Positions 1 through 18,006 of a DNA stretch of 64,000 nt are shown one piece after another (position 1 is the first letter of the stretch; every line of letters starts with the position of its first letter). The DNA lies in NCBI GenBank assembly GCA_008923315.1, contig WBSF01000007.1, forward strand, positions 758,134-822,133. The letters are read 5' to 3'. The stretch comes from Betaproteobacteria bacterium SCN1 (GTDB lineage Bacteria; Pseudomonadota; Gammaproteobacteria; Burkholderiales; Thiobacillaceae). The notes under the pieces were generated by a model. It worked only from the letters and a program-made list of their open reading frames with translations. It made no database searches and was not told the DNA's origin. Position numbers and translations under genes: made by a program.

Positions 1-812
1 TGGAGAACGTGCGCGGCAAGGACGTGTTCGTGCTGCAGTCGACCTGCCAGCCCACCAACGACACGCTGATGGAAGTGATGGTGATGGTCGACGCGCTGAA
101 GCGCGCCTCGGCCGGCCGCATTACCGCTGCGATCCCGTACTACGGCTATGCCCGCCAGGACCGCCGTACCCGTTCGGCACGGGTGGCGATTACCGCCAAG
201 GTGGTGGCGAACATGCTGCAGGGCGTGGGCATCGACCGCCTGCTGACGATGGACCTGCATTCCGACCAGATCCAGGGGTTCTTCGACATCCCGGTCGACA
301 ATATCTACTCCAGCCCGATCCTGCTGGGGGACATCTGGAAGCGCAACCATCCGAACCTGATGGTGGTGTCGCCGGACGTCGGCGGCGTGGTGCGTGCGCG
401 GGCGATCGCCAAGCGCCTGGAATGCGATCTGGCGATCATCGACAAGCGGCGCCCCAAACCCAATGTGGCGAAGGTGATGCACATCATCGGCGATGTGAAG
501 GATCGCACCTGCATCATCATGGACGACATGGTCGATACGGCGAACACCCTTTGCGAGGCGGCCGCCGCGCTCAAGGAGCACGGCGCGAAGCAGGTCATGG
601 CCTACTGTACGCACGGTGTGCTGTCGGGCGCGGCAGCCGGGCGCATCGCCCATTCGGCCATGGACGAACTGGTAGTGACCGACACGATCCCGCTGCGCGA
701 AGACGCGCGCGCGTGCGGCAAGATCCGCCAGTTGTCGGTCGCTGAACTGCTGGCGGAGACGATCCGCCGCATCAGTAATGAGGATTCTGTCAGTTCGCTG
801 TTCATGGAATAG
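1..812 (+). CDS. prs: Ribose-phosphate pyrophosphokinase (5' truncated by window)
   Basis: Makes PRPP from ribose 5-phosphate and ATP for nucleotide, His and Trp synthesis; cytosolic. The reading frame is already open at base 3, so the start lies upstream; about 270 residues are visible of the family's usual ~315. Visible landmarks are the YARQDRR segment of the ATP/active-site loop and, near the C-terminal third, the PRPP-binding motif [14 protein letters not shown] weak GC hairpin follows the stop, then rplY on the same strand after 56 bases. The prs-rplY-pth-ychF order is common in proteobacteria. Identity is secure; only the N-terminal ~45 residues are out of view. Confidence 0.97.
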   Translation, partial: ENVRGKDVFVLQSTCQPTNDTLMEVMVMVDALKRASAGRITAAIPYYGYARQDRRTRSARVAITAKVVANMLQGVGIDRLLTMDLHSDQIQGFFDIPVDNIYSSPILLGDIWKRNHPNLMVVSPDVGGVVRARAIAKRLECDLAIIDKRRPKPNVAKVMHIIGDVKDRTCIIMDDMVDTANTLCEAAAALKEHGAKQVMAYCTHGVLSGAAAGRIAHSAMDELVVTDTIPLREDARACGKIRQLSVAELLAETIRRISNEDSVSSLFME

Positions 813-825
813 CGGGCGGTCGAAT

Positions 826-847
826 GCCCCTGGTCGCGGGGGCTTTT
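826..847 (+). terminator. Weak hairpin plus T-run between prs and rplY
   Basis: GCCCC (826-830) can pair with GGGGC (839-843) across an 8-base loop, followed by four T residues. The stem is only 5 bp, so it is a weak or partial terminator at best and may only modulate read-through from prs into rplY. Confidence 0.3.
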
Positions 848-868
848 ATGTCAACCTAGGAGATTGAA

Positions 869-1480
869 ATGCAAATCGAAGTCATCGCTTTCAAGCGTGA
901 TGCGCAGGGATCGAGTGCGAGCCGCCGCCTGCGTCACGCCGGCAAGGTCCCGGGCATCGTCTACGGCGGCGCCGCGGCGCCCCTGCAGATCGAACTGGAT
1001 CACAATGCGCTCTACCATGCCCTGCGCAAGGAGGCCTTCCATTCGTCTGTGCTGGTGCTTACCGTCGACGGCAACAAGGAATCGGTCCTGTTGCGCGACA
1101 CCCAGTGGCATCCCTACAAACAGCAGGTGCTGCACGTCGATTTTCAGCGCGTCGACAAGGATCACAAGATCCACGTCAAGGTGCCGCTGCACTTCATGAA
1201 TGCCGAAACCGCGCCCGGTGTGAAGCTGGGCGGCGGCAAGCCGCATCACATCGTGAACGAACTCGACGTGGAATGTCTGCCCGGCAGCCTGCCCGAGTTC
1301 ATCGAAGTCGATATGGGCGCCCTTGAAGTCGGCCATGCCATTCATGCCAACGATCTCAAGCTGCCCGGCGGCGTCGAGCTGGTGGCACATCTCAAGGCGG
1401 AAAACCCTGCGGTGGCCTCGATCAACGCGCCCAAGGGCGGGGTGGCCGAAGACGCGCCGCCGGCCGAGCCTGCGGCCTAA
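869..1480 (+). CDS. rplY: 50S ribosomal protein L25 (long, Ctc/TL5 type)
   Basis: Binds 5S rRNA in the large subunit. The 203-residue product has the N-terminal L25 domain (about residues 1-90, starting [14 protein letters not shown]) and the extra C-terminal beta domain of the TL5/Ctc form, ending in an Ala/Pro-rich tail. The ATG at 869 has an AGGAG Shine-Dalgarno at 858-862. It lies between prs and pth, the usual setting in proteobacteria. Confidence 0.96.
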   Translation: MQIEVIAFKRDAQGSSASRRLRHAGKVPGIVYGGAAAPLQIELDHNALYHALRKEAFHSSVLVLTVDGNKESVLLRDTQWHPYKQQVLHVDFQRVDKDHKIHVKVPLHFMNAETAPGVKLGGGKPHHIVNELDVECLPGSLPEFIEVDMGALEVGHAIHANDLKLPGGVELVAHLKAENPAVASINAPKGGVAEDAPPAEPAA

Positions 1481-1528
1481 GACGGCAGCGCATCGCCGGC
1501 CGCGGCCGGCGTGCGCGCCGGTTGCGGC

Positions 1529-2131
1529 ATGACAGCGCCAGCGCCTCGCCTCATCGTCGGCCTCGGCAATCCGGGGCGCGACTACGAAGAAACCCGGCAC
1601 AACGCCGGGTTTTGGTTTTGCGCGCGTCTCGCGCAGGACTGGCGCGCCGTACTGGCCCACGAGTCGCGCTTTCACGGCATCGTCGGCCGGCACGGGGCGC
1701 ACTGGATGCTGTTGCCGCAAACCTACATGAACCGCTCGGGCCAGGCTGTCGGGGCGCTGGCGCGTTTTCATCGCATCGCGCCGAATGAAATCCTGGTCGT
1801 GCACGACGAACTCGACATCCCGCCCGGTCAGTTGCGGCTCAAGTTCGGCGGCGGCATGGGCGGGCACAATGGCCTGAAAGACATCACCGCCCATCTCGGC
1901 ACACAGGACTACTGGCGTCTGCGCATCGGCATCGGCCATCCGGGCGACCGCAACGAAGTCGCGAATTTCGTGCTGAAGCCGCCGCGTCGCGAGGAACGGG
2001 CCGAGATCGACACGGCCATCGACCGGGCATTGGTTTTGTGGCCGCTGATCGAGAAAGGTGACTGGAACGCCGCGACGCAGCGCGCCAACACGAGCCCGAA
2101 GCCGGCCAAACCCACACAGGAAACCCCATGA
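1529..2131 (+). CDS. pth: Peptidyl-tRNA hydrolase
   Basis: Cleaves peptidyl-tRNA released from stalled ribosomes and recycles tRNA; cytosolic. The N-terminus carries [20 protein letters not shown], containing the conserved Asn and catalytic His of the Pth family; length is 200 residues, slightly long at a basic C-terminal tail. I place the start at the ATG at 1529 (MTAPAPRL) rather than the in-frame GTG at 1511, because homologues begin a few residues before LIVGLGNPG. The stop overlaps the ychF start by 4 bases (ATGA), indicating translational coupling. Confidence 0.95.
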   Translation: MTAPAPRLIVGLGNPGRDYEETRHNAGFWFCARLAQDWRAVLAHESRFHGIVGRHGAHWMLLPQTYMNRSGQAVGALARFHRIAPNEILVVHDELDIPPGQLRLKFGGGMGGHNGLKDITAHLGTQDYWRLRIGIGHPGDRNEVANFVLKPPRREERAEIDTAIDRALVLWPLIEKGDWNAATQRANTSPKPAKPTQETP

Positions 2132-3219
2132 GTCTCAAATGTGGCATCGTCGGACTGCCCAACGTCGGCAAGTCCACGCTCTTCAACGCGCTGACCCAGG
2201 CGGGCATCGCGGCGGAGAATTATCCTTTCTGCACCATCGAACCGAATACCGGCATCGTCGAAGTGCCCGATCCTCGCCTTGTGCAACTGGCGGACATCGT
2301 CCAGCCGCAGAAGGTCGTGCCGGCCATCGTCGAGTTCGTCGATATCGCCGGTCTGGTCGCAGGCGCGTCCAAAGGCGAGGGGCTGGGCAATCAGTTCCTT
2401 GCCAATATCCGTGAAACGGATGCGATCTGTCATGTGGTGCGCTGTTTTCACAATGAAAACGTGATCCACGTCGCGGGCAGGGTCGATCCGATTTCGGATG
2501 TCGAGACCATCGCTACCGAATTGGCGCTCGCCGATCTGGCCAGTGCCGAGAAGGCGCTGGCGCGCTTCGAAAAGCCCGCACGTGCCGGCGACAAGGACGC
2601 GCAGAAGATGGTCGCCGCGTTGAAACCCGTGGCCGAAACGCTGAACCAGGGCCGGCCGGCCCGCGCCGCCGGGCTCGACAAGGAGGGGCTGGCGGTCATC
2701 AAGCCCCTGTGTCTGATGACGCTGAAGCCGACCCTGTACGTGGCCAACGTCAGCGAGGACGGTTTCCACGACAATCCCATGCTCGACGCGCTGAAGGTGC
2801 ATGCGGCGTTGGAGGGGGCGCCTGTGGTGCCGGTCTGTGCAGCGCTGGAGGCCGAACTGCAGGAACTGTCGCCGGAAGACCGGGTGGAGTATCTCAAGGA
2901 ACTCGGCTGGGACGAACCCGGGCTCAACCGCCTGATCCGTGCCGCCTACGATTTGCTGGGGCTGCAGACCTATTTCACCGCCGGCGTCAAGGAAGTGCGT
3001 GCCTGGACCATTCGCAAGGGCGACACGGCGCCGCAGGCGGCCGGTGTCATCCATACCGATTTCGAGCGGGGTTTCATCCGCGCGCAGACCATTGCTTTCG
3101 AGGATTTCGTGCTATGCAAGGGCGAGGCCGGTGCAAAGGAAGCCGGCAAGATGCGTGCGGAAGGCAAGGAATATACCGTGCGCGACGGCGACGTCATGAA
3201 CTTCCTGTTCAACGTATAG
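2128..3219 (+). CDS. ychF: Redox-regulated ATPase YchF (OLA1 family)
   Basis: Obg-like P-loop NTPase that prefers ATP and associates with ribosomes. The product is 363 residues, family length. The P-loop GLPNVGKST is at residues 8-16, and the C-terminal ~85 residues form the TGS domain ending in [11 protein letters not shown]. The start codon overlaps the pth stop, so the two are co-translated, as in many proteobacteria. A strong promoter for the tRNA operon begins 10 bases after the stop. Confidence 0.97.
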   Translation: MSLKCGIVGLPNVGKSTLFNALTQAGIAAENYPFCTIEPNTGIVEVPDPRLVQLADIVQPQKVVPAIVEFVDIAGLVAGASKGEGLGNQFLANIRETDAICHVVRCFHNENVIHVAGRVDPISDVETIATELALADLASAEKALARFEKPARAGDKDAQKMVAALKPVAETLNQGRPARAAGLDKEGLAVIKPLCLMTLKPTLYVANVSEDGFHDNPMLDALKVHAALEGAPVVPVCAALEAELQELSPEDRVEYLKELGWDEPGLNRLIRAAYDLLGLQTYFTAGVKEVRAWTIRKGDTAPQAAGVIHTDFERGFIRAQTIAFEDFVLCKGEAGAKEAGKMRAEGKEYTVRDGDVMNFLFNV

Positions 3220-3228
3220 GAACGGCGT

Positions 3229-3258
3229 TTGACAGGTTTTCCGTAAGCCCCCTATAAT
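3229..3258 (+). promoter_or_regulatory. Sigma-70 promoter of the tRNA-Tyr/Gly/Thr-tuf operon
   Basis: Consensus -35 TTGACA at 3229-3234 and consensus -10 TATAAT at 3253-3258 with an 18-base spacer, 15 bases before tRNA-Tyr. Both hexamers are perfect matches, as expected for a stable-RNA operon. Confidence 0.88.
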
Positions 3259-3273
3259 CTCGCGCTTCGTTTG

Positions 3274-3358
3274 GGTGGGGTTCCCGAGCGGTCAAAGGGA
3301 TCAGACTGTAAATCTGACGGCTCTGCCTTCGAAGGTTCGAATCCTTCCCCCACCACCA
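3274..3358 (+). tRNA. tRNA-Tyr (GTA)
   Basis: An 85-base class II tRNA with encoded CCA. The acceptor stem GGTGGGG pairs with CCCCACC, the anticodon loop CTGTAAA gives GTA, there is a long variable arm, and the T-arm contains TTCGAAT. It is the first of three tRNAs ahead of tuf, the same order as E. coli tyrU-glyT-thrT-tufB. Confidence 0.97.
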
Positions 3359-3449
3359 GATTTTTATTTTTTATGCAGTTCGAGCAGGGCGAAGCGGGTG
3401 GAGCGTGGTTGCTGGCGCTTTAGCGGCTTTCTGCCACGGCCCACTCCTT

Positions 3450-3523
3450 GCGGGTGTAGCTCAATGGTAGAGCTGAAGCCTTCCAAGCTTAAGACGAGGG
3501 TTCGATTCCCTTCACCCGCTCCA
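3450..3523 (+). tRNA. tRNA-Gly (TCC)
   Basis: A 74-base tRNA with encoded CCA. Acceptor stem GCGGGTG pairs with CACCCGC, the anticodon loop CTTCCAA reads TCC, and the T-loop is TTCGATT. It is the second gene of the tRNA-tuf operon. Confidence 0.97.
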
Positions 3524-3558
3524 GTTTTATGGGCTTTGACGGTAGTTTGAGTCCATCG

Positions 3559-3633
3559 GCCCATGTAGCTCAGTGGCAGAGCACTCCCTTGGTAAGGGAG
3601 AGGTCGGCAGTTCAATCCTGCCCATGGGCACCA
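3559..3633 (+). tRNA. tRNA-Thr (GGT)
   Basis: A 75-base tRNA with encoded CCA. Acceptor stem GCCCATG pairs with CATGGGC, and the anticodon loop TTGGTAA in a CTCCC/GGGAG stem gives GGT. The 124 bases from here to tuf contain no second promoter that I can see, so tuf is probably co-transcribed with the tRNAs. Confidence 0.97.
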
Positions 3634-3757
3634 GTTTTCGGTGTCGTTCGGCTGATGGCCGGCGCGCCGGGGTTTGTGCGGTTTCAGAGCTGTTTGGTTG
3701 CTGCGGGTTTGCGGTCGTCGGAATCGACGCATTATTTACGTTTAAGGGGTACTTGAG

Positions 3758-4948
<1,191 letters not shown>

Positions 4949-4990
4949 GGCGTAAGCCCAAGGCGGGCGGATGTCCGTCCGCCGCAATAC

Positions 4991-5066
4991 AGGCCAATAG
5001 CTCAATTGGTAGAGCGTCGGTCTCCAAAACCGAAGGTTGGGGGTTCGAGACCCTCTTGGCCTGCCA
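4991..5066 (+). tRNA. tRNA-Trp (CCA)
   Basis: A 76-base tRNA with encoded CCA. The acceptor stem AGGCCAA pairs with TTGGCCT, and the loop TCTCCAAAA gives anticodon CCA. It sits between tuf and secE, its conserved place in many beta- and gammaproteobacteria. Confidence 0.97.
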
Positions 5067-5096
5067 CAGGATTAAGCGCTTGTGCGCACAGCATTC

Positions 5097-5444
5097 ATGG
5101 CTGACAAAATCAAGCTGTTGATAGCGGTATTGCTGGTCATCGCAGGGGTGACCGGCTTTTATTTTTTTGCAGACGCGCCAACCGTGGTGCGTGTGCTGTC
5201 AGTCATCGGCGGTCTGGTGCTGGGCGGCGTGGTCGCAGGGTTTTCCGATCCCGGCCGCCGTTTCTACCGTTTTTCGCTTGAATCGCGCGACGAGGCCAAG
5301 AAGGTCGTCTGGCCCACCCGCAAGGAAACGATCCAGATGACCGGCGTGGTCATGGCTTTCGTGGTGGTCATGTCGCTCTTTCTGTGGGCGGTCGACGGCA
5401 TTTTGTTGTGGCTGGTCAAGCTGGCCTTGGGACAGGGGAGCTGA
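5097..5444 (+). CDS. secE: Preprotein translocase subunit SecE
   Basis: Inner-membrane subunit of the SecYEG channel that clamps SecY. The 115-residue product is the long proteobacterial form with three predicted membrane segments (about residues 5-22, 29-47 and 83-110). The conserved amphipathic SecE core lies before the last one (ESRDEAKKVVWPTRKETIQ). I chose the ATG at 5097 (MADKIKLL) over the in-frame GTG at 5082. nusG starts 3 bases after the stop, so the two form the usual secE-nusG pair. Confidence 0.95.
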   Translation: MADKIKLLIAVLLVIAGVTGFYFFADAPTVVRVLSVIGGLVLGGVVAGFSDPGRRFYRFSLESRDEAKKVVWPTRKETIQMTGVVMAFVVVMSLFLWAVDGILLWLVKLALGQGS

Positions 5445-5447
5445 AGC

Positions 5448-5975
5448 ATGCGGTGGTACGTGGTACATGCCTATTCCGGCTTCGAAAAGAGCGTGGCGCG
5501 CAACCTGGCCGAACGCATCGAGCGCGCCGGCATGAAGGACCGCTTCGGCGAGATTCTGGTGCCGGTGGAAGAAGTGGTCGAGATGAAGGCGGGGCAGAAA
5601 AAGACCGCCGAACGCAAATTCTTCCCGGGCTACGTGCTGGTCCAGATGGAAATGGACGACGACACCTGGCATCTGGTGAAGAGCACGCCCAAGGTCACGG
5701 GGTTCGTCGGCGGCACGGCGACCAGGCCGGCGCCTATCTCCGAGAAGGAGGTGCAGGCCATCCTCGACCAGATGCGCGAGGGAGTCGAGAAGCCCAAGCC
5801 CAAGGTGCTGTTCGAGGTGGGAGAAGTGGTGCGCGTCACCGACGGCCCCTTCACCGATTTCAACGGCAGTGTCGAGGAAGTGAACTACGACAAGAGCAAG
5901 TTGCGCGTGTCGGTCATGATTTTCGGGCGTTCCACGCCCGTCGAGCTGGGCTTCGGCCAGGTCGAGAAAAGCTGA
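5448..5975 (+). CDS. nusG: Transcription termination/antitermination factor NusG
   Basis: Binds RNA polymerase, suppresses pausing and couples it to Rho or ribosomal S10. The 175-residue product has the N-terminal NGN domain ([14 protein letters not shown]...) and the C-terminal KOW domain, whose core reads [20 protein letters not shown]. It is immediately downstream of secE and upstream of rplK, as in nearly all proteobacteria. Confidence 0.97.
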   Translation: MRWYVVHAYSGFEKSVARNLAERIERAGMKDRFGEILVPVEEVVEMKAGQKKTAERKFFPGYVLVQMEMDDDTWHLVKSTPKVTGFVGGTATRPAPISEKEVQAILDQMREGVEKPKPKVLFEVGEVVRVTDGPFTDFNGSVEEVNYDKSKLRVSVMIFGRSTPVELGFGQVEKS

Positions 5976-6080
5976 GCCGGGCGGCCGTCAGGGCGGCCCG
6001 GGCGGAAGGTCCGGTTTTCCGGAGAGGAGCGCTGGTAGGGTAACCGAACGCGCGTTGGTACTCACATTCAAGGAGCCATC

Positions 6081-6512
6081 ATGGCAAAGAAAATTGTCGG
6101 CTACATCAAGCTGCAAGTGCCGGCGGGCAAGGCGAACCCTTCGCCGCCCATCGGTCCCGCGCTCGGCCAGCGCGGCCTGAACATCATGGAATTCTGCAAG
6201 GCGTTCAACGCCAAGACCCAGAGCATGGAGCCGGGTCTGCCGATTCCCGTCGTGATCACGGCGTTCGCGGACAAGAGCTTCACCTTCGTGATGAAGACGC
6301 CGCCCGCGACGGTGCTCATCAAGAAGGCGATCAAGCTCGACAAGGGCAGTGCCAAACCGCACGTGGACAAGGTCGGTACGATCACCCGCGCACAGCTGGA
6401 AGAAATCGCCAAGACCAAGGAACCCGACCTGACCGCGGCCGACATGGATGCCGCGGTGCGCACCATCGCCGGTACCGCGCGTTCCATGGGCATCATCGTG
6501 GAGGGCGTCTGA
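6081..6512 (+). CDS. rplK: 50S ribosomal protein L11
   Basis: Forms the GTPase-associated centre with 23S rRNA helices 43/44 and is needed for RelA activation. The 143-residue product has the N-terminal [19 protein letters not shown] loop and a C-terminal RNA-binding domain. The 105-base leader (5976-6080) contains a small TCCGG-TTTT-CCGGA hairpin. In E. coli, L1 represses rplK-rplA by binding this leader; whether that structure is the L1 site here is not shown. Confidence 0.97.
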   Translation: MAKKIVGYIKLQVPAGKANPSPPIGPALGQRGLNIMEFCKAFNAKTQSMEPGLPIPVVITAFADKSFTFVMKTPPATVLIKKAIKLDKGSAKPHVDKVGTITRAQLEEIAKTKEPDLTAADMDAAVRTIAGTARSMGIIVEGV

Positions 6513-6513
6513 G

Positions 6514-7209
6514 ATGGCTAACGTGTCCAAGCGCATGCGCGCGCTGAAAGAAAAAATCGACCGCACCCGCAGCTACGCCGTCATGGACGCGCTGCAGCTG
6601 GTGAAGGAAACCGCAACCGCCAAATTCGACGAATCGGTCGACGTGGCTGTCAACCTGGGCATCGATGCCCGCAAATCGGACCAGATGGTGCGGGGCGCCG
6701 TCGTGCTGCCCAAGGGCATCGGCAAGACGGTTCGCGTCGCCGTGTTTGCCCAGGGCGACAACGCCCAGAAGGCGAAGGATGCCGGCGCGGACATCGTCGG
6801 TTTCGACGACCTGGCTGCCGAGATCAAGGGGGGGCGCATGGATTTCGATGTGGTCATCGCCACCCCCGACGCGATGCGTGTCGTCGGCCAGCTCGGCCAG
6901 GTGCTCGGTCCGCGCGGCCTGATGCCGAACCCCAAGGTCGGTACCGTGTCGCCCGACGTCGTGGGGGCGGTGAAGAACGCCAAGGCGGGCCAGGTGCAAT
7001 ACCGTACCGACAAGGGCGGTATCGTGCATTGCACCATCGGCCGCGCCTCGTTCAGTACGGACGACCTGAAGGAAAACCTGGTGGCCTTGCTGGATGCGCT
7101 GCAGCGCGCCAAGCCGGCCAGTTCGAAAGGTGTCTACTTCAAGCGTCTGTCCGTGTCTTCCACCATGGGCGTGGGCGTTCGGGTCGATCAGGCCAGCGTC
7201 GGCGCGTGA
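6514..7209 (+). CDS. rplA: 50S ribosomal protein L1
   Basis: L1-stalk protein of the large subunit and, in E. coli, the translational repressor of rplK-rplA. The 231-residue product starts [17 protein letters not shown] at the ATG immediately after the rplK stop (1-base gap), so it is coupled to L11. [18 protein letters not shown] is the conserved central motif. In-frame codons extend upstream but overlap rplK and are not used. Confidence 0.97.
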   Translation: MANVSKRMRALKEKIDRTRSYAVMDALQLVKETATAKFDESVDVAVNLGIDARKSDQMVRGAVVLPKGIGKTVRVAVFAQGDNAQKAKDAGADIVGFDDLAAEIKGGRMDFDVVIATPDAMRVVGQLGQVLGPRGLMPNPKVGTVSPDVVGAVKNAKAGQVQYRTDKGGIVHCTIGRASFSTDDLKENLVALLDALQRAKPASSKGVYFKRLSVSSTMGVGVRVDQASVGA

Positions 7210-7284
7210 AATTGAACGGATGCCCGGGTGTGGGCGTCCGTGAAGAACTTTGGGCCGTTGCGTTCGCTGTCCGGAGCGCGGCGG

Positions 7285-7390
7285 GTTGTCAAAGACCGTA
7301 GGCACCCGCGAGGGTTTAATTCCGGCAGGCGGGCGATTCGTCTTCCGTTTCGCCGGAGCCTACGCAGATGGCGTTCCCCAGCAGGATTGT
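7285..7390 (+). promoter_or_regulatory. L10-type ribosomal protein mRNA leader (rplJ-rplL autoregulation)
   Basis: The 240-base rplA-rplJ gap contains the hallmarks of the bacterial L10 leader. CGTAGGC (7297-7303) pairs with GCCTACG (7358-7364), and the conserved GCAGATGGCG box follows. In characterised cases the L10(L12)4 complex binds this structure and represses rplJL. A second small hairpin, GGGGCG/CGCCCC (7410-7426), lies just before the rplJ Shine-Dalgarno GGAGG. Boundaries are approximate. Confidence 0.8.
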
Positions 7391-7449
7391 CCTGTCAAGG
7401 CCGCCAGCCGGGGCGGGCAACGCCCCGTAACTGAGAAGGAGGCAAGACC

Positions 7450-7971
7450 TTGAGTCTTAACCTTGAAGAAAAGAAAGCCGTCGTTGCCGAGGTGTCCGCG
7501 CAGGTTGCGGGCGCCCAGACGGTTGTCGTCGCCGAATACCGTGGCATTACCGTGGAAAACATGACCCTGTTGCGTGCGAAGGCGCGCAAGGAAGGCGTCT
7601 ATTTGCGTGTGCTGAAAAACACGCTGGTGCGTCGCGCGATTGCGGATACGCCGTTTGCGGGCATTTCCGACCAGTTGGTCGGGCCGCTCGCCTATGGCAT
7701 TTCCAAGGATCCCGTGGCGGCCGCCAAGGTAATGCACGAATTCGCCAAGAGCAACGAGAAATTCGTCGTCAAGGCCGGTGCCATGCCCAATTTCCTCATG
7801 TCTGCCAAGGACGTGGGGAATCTGGCCAGCATGCCCAGCCGCGAAGAACTCCTCGCCAAGCTCCTGGGCACCATGCAGGCGCCGGTCGCGCAATTTGTTC
7901 GCACCCTCAACGAGGTGCCGACCAAGTTTGTGCGTGGCCTTGCTGCGGTGCGCGACAAGCAGGCCGCTTGA
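7450..7971 (+). CDS. rplJ: 50S ribosomal protein L10
   Basis: Base of the L7/L12 stalk. The 173-residue product has the rRNA-binding N-terminal domain and a C-terminal helix that holds the L12 dimers. It starts with a TTG ([15 protein letters not shown]) behind a strong GGAGG at 7438-7442; no ATG lies at the right distance and the encoded N-terminus matches the family. Its leader has the L10-binding fold, so autoregulation is likely. Confidence 0.95.
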   Translation: MSLNLEEKKAVVAEVSAQVAGAQTVVVAEYRGITVENMTLLRAKARKEGVYLRVLKNTLVRRAIADTPFAGISDQLVGPLAYGISKDPVAAAKVMHEFAKSNEKFVVKAGAMPNFLMSAKDVGNLASMPSREELLAKLLGTMQAPVAQFVRTLNEVPTKFVRGLAAVRDKQAA

Positions 7972-8040
7972 GCGGCCTGCCGACAACCGAATCGACGATA
8001 TCGTTTTTAATCTGAAGCACATTTGACAGGAGTAACAAAC

Positions 8041-8427
8041 ATGGCTGTTGCAAAAGCTGACATTCTGGACGCCATCGCCAACATGACCGTCCTCGAGCTG
8101 TCCGAGCTCATCAAGGAAATGGAAGAGAAGTTCGGCGTTTCCGCCGCTGCCGCTGCGGTTGCCGTGGCAGCCCCCGCTGCTGGCGGTGCCGCCGGTGGCG
8201 CTGCCGCTGAAGAGCAGACCGAATTCACCGTCGTTCTGGCCGCTGCCGGCGAGAAGAAGGTTGAAGTCATCAAGGTCGTGCGTGCGGCAACCGGTCTGGG
8301 CCTGAAGGAAGCCAAGGATCTGGTCGACGGCGCGCCGAAGCCCGTGAAGGAAGGCATTGCCAAGGCCGATGCCGAAGCATTGAAGAAACAGCTGGAAGAA
8401 GCGGGCGCCAAGGTCGAGGTCAAGTAA
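8041..8427 (+). CDS. rplL: 50S ribosomal protein L7/L12
   Basis: Flexible stalk protein that recruits translational GTPases. The 128-residue product has an N-terminal dimerisation domain, an Ala/Gly-rich hinge around residues 35-55, and the C-terminal globular domain with [21 protein letters not shown]. The ATG at 8041 has AGGAG upstream (8028-8032). A terminator-like hairpin follows before rpoB, probably allowing more L12 than RNA polymerase to be made. Confidence 0.97.
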   Translation: MAVAKADILDAIANMTVLELSELIKEMEEKFGVSAAAAAVAVAAPAAGGAAGGAAAEEQTEFTVVLAAAGEKKVEVIKVVRAATGLGLKEAKDLVDGAPKPVKEGIAKADAEALKKQLEEAGAKVEVK

Positions 8428-8533
8428 GTCGGATGTGCGGGCGGTTCGCGCAAGCGGGCCGTCCGCGCCATATGACCGAATCGTCTCGATCGAACGCTGC
8501 GGGGCAACCCGCGGCAGACGCAAGCAGCACCCG

Positions 8534-8572
8534 CCCGGAAGCCGGATACGGCTTCCGGGTCGTTTGCTTTTT
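8534..8572 (+). terminator. Attenuator-type hairpin between rplL and rpoB
   Basis: CCCGGAAGCC (8534-8543) pairs perfectly with GGCTTCCGGG (8550-8559) over a 6-base loop, followed by a T-rich run ending in CTTTTT. rpoB has no obvious promoter of its own in the following 70 bases, so this is best read as a partial terminator, as at the same place in E. coli. Confidence 0.75.
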
Positions 8573-8640
8573 GCGTGTGCCCCATACCGCACAGGCCGCC
8601 CGCCACACGCCTGTCCGCCTCTGATCGTCAAGGAGAACCC

Positions 8641-12720
<4,080 letters not shown>

Positions 12721-12741
12721 TTTAAGGGTGAGGACGCAGCC

Positions 12742-16937
<4,196 letters not shown>

Positions 16938-16941
<4 letters not shown>

Positions 16942-16966
16942 CAGTCGTGGGGGGCACCCCTAAAAT
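16938..16966 (+). promoter_or_regulatory. str operon promoter overlapping the rpoC stop
   Basis: TTGACA at 16938-16943 includes the rpoC TGA; TAAAAT at 16961-16966 follows with a 17-base spacer. The predicted transcript start near 16973 is followed at once by a CCGGCC/GGCCGG hairpin (16980-16996) and then by the terminator-like hairpin at 17015-17050. Confidence 0.75.
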
Positions 16967-17014
16967 CACGCGTCTTTTTCCGGCCTCAAGGGCCGGTCGC
17001 GCAGGACTGTAGCC

Positions 17015-17058
17015 CGGGACGGCGCCGCTGAAAAGCTCGGCGCCGTCCCGCTTATTTT
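17015..17058 (+). terminator. Strong hairpin in the rpoC-rpsL gap (terminator or attenuator)
   Basis: A perfect 13-bp GC-rich stem, CGGGACGGCGCCG (17015-17027) with its complement (17038-17050), loop CTGAAAAGCT, is followed by CTTATTTT. It can end rpoC transcripts. It also lies downstream of the only clear promoter for rpsL, so it may attenuate the str operon. Confidence 0.8.
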
Positions 17059-17091
17059 CGAAACGATCACGATTTATCGGAATTTTTTGAC

Positions 17092-17469
17092 ATGCCAACC
17101 ATTAACCAGCTGATCCGCAAGCCGCGCCAGGCCCCGGTGGAAAAAAGCAAGGTGCCGGCCCTGAAAGCCTGCCCGCAACGCCGCGGTGTGTGCACCCGCG
17201 TGTACACCACCACGCCCAAGAAGCCGAACTCCGCCCTGCGCAAGGTCTGCAAGGTCAAGCTCACCAGCGGTTTCGAGGTCATCAGCTACATCGGTGGCGA
17301 AGGTCACAACCTGCAGGAGCACTCCGTGGTGCTGGTGCGTGGTGGCCGGGTCAAGGATTTGCCGGGTGTGCGCTATCACACCGTGCGCGGCAGCCTGGAT
17401 ACCGCGGGCGTGAAGGACCGTAAGCAGGCGCGTTCGAAGTATGGCGCCAAGCGTCCCAAGAAGGCCTGA
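17092..17469 (+). CDS. rpsL: 30S ribosomal protein S12
   Basis: Decoding-centre protein, 125 residues. The streptomycin-relevant residues are wild type: the lysine in [12 protein letters not shown] and that in [13 protein letters not shown]. No good Shine-Dalgarno precedes the ATG (only CGGA about 12 bases away). It is the first gene of the str operon rpsL-rpsG-fusA-tuf. Confidence 0.97.
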   Translation: MPTINQLIRKPRQAPVEKSKVPALKACPQRRGVCTRVYTTTPKKPNSALRKVCKVKLTSGFEVISYIGGEGHNLQEHSVVLVRGGRVKDLPGVRYHTVRGSLDTAGVKDRKQARSKYGAKRPKKA

Positions 17470-17496
17470 TCCGGCCCAGCTCAACCCGATATTTAG

Positions 17497-17979
<483 letters not shown>

Positions 17980-18006
17980 TTCAGGCAAACCGGCAGGTAA
18001 TTCAAA

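Noticed and set aside
1495..1510. Palindrome GCCGGCCGCGGCCGGC between rplY and pth
   Set aside because: Cannot form a stable hairpin with a proper loop and no T-run follows; likely chance in GC-rich sequence.
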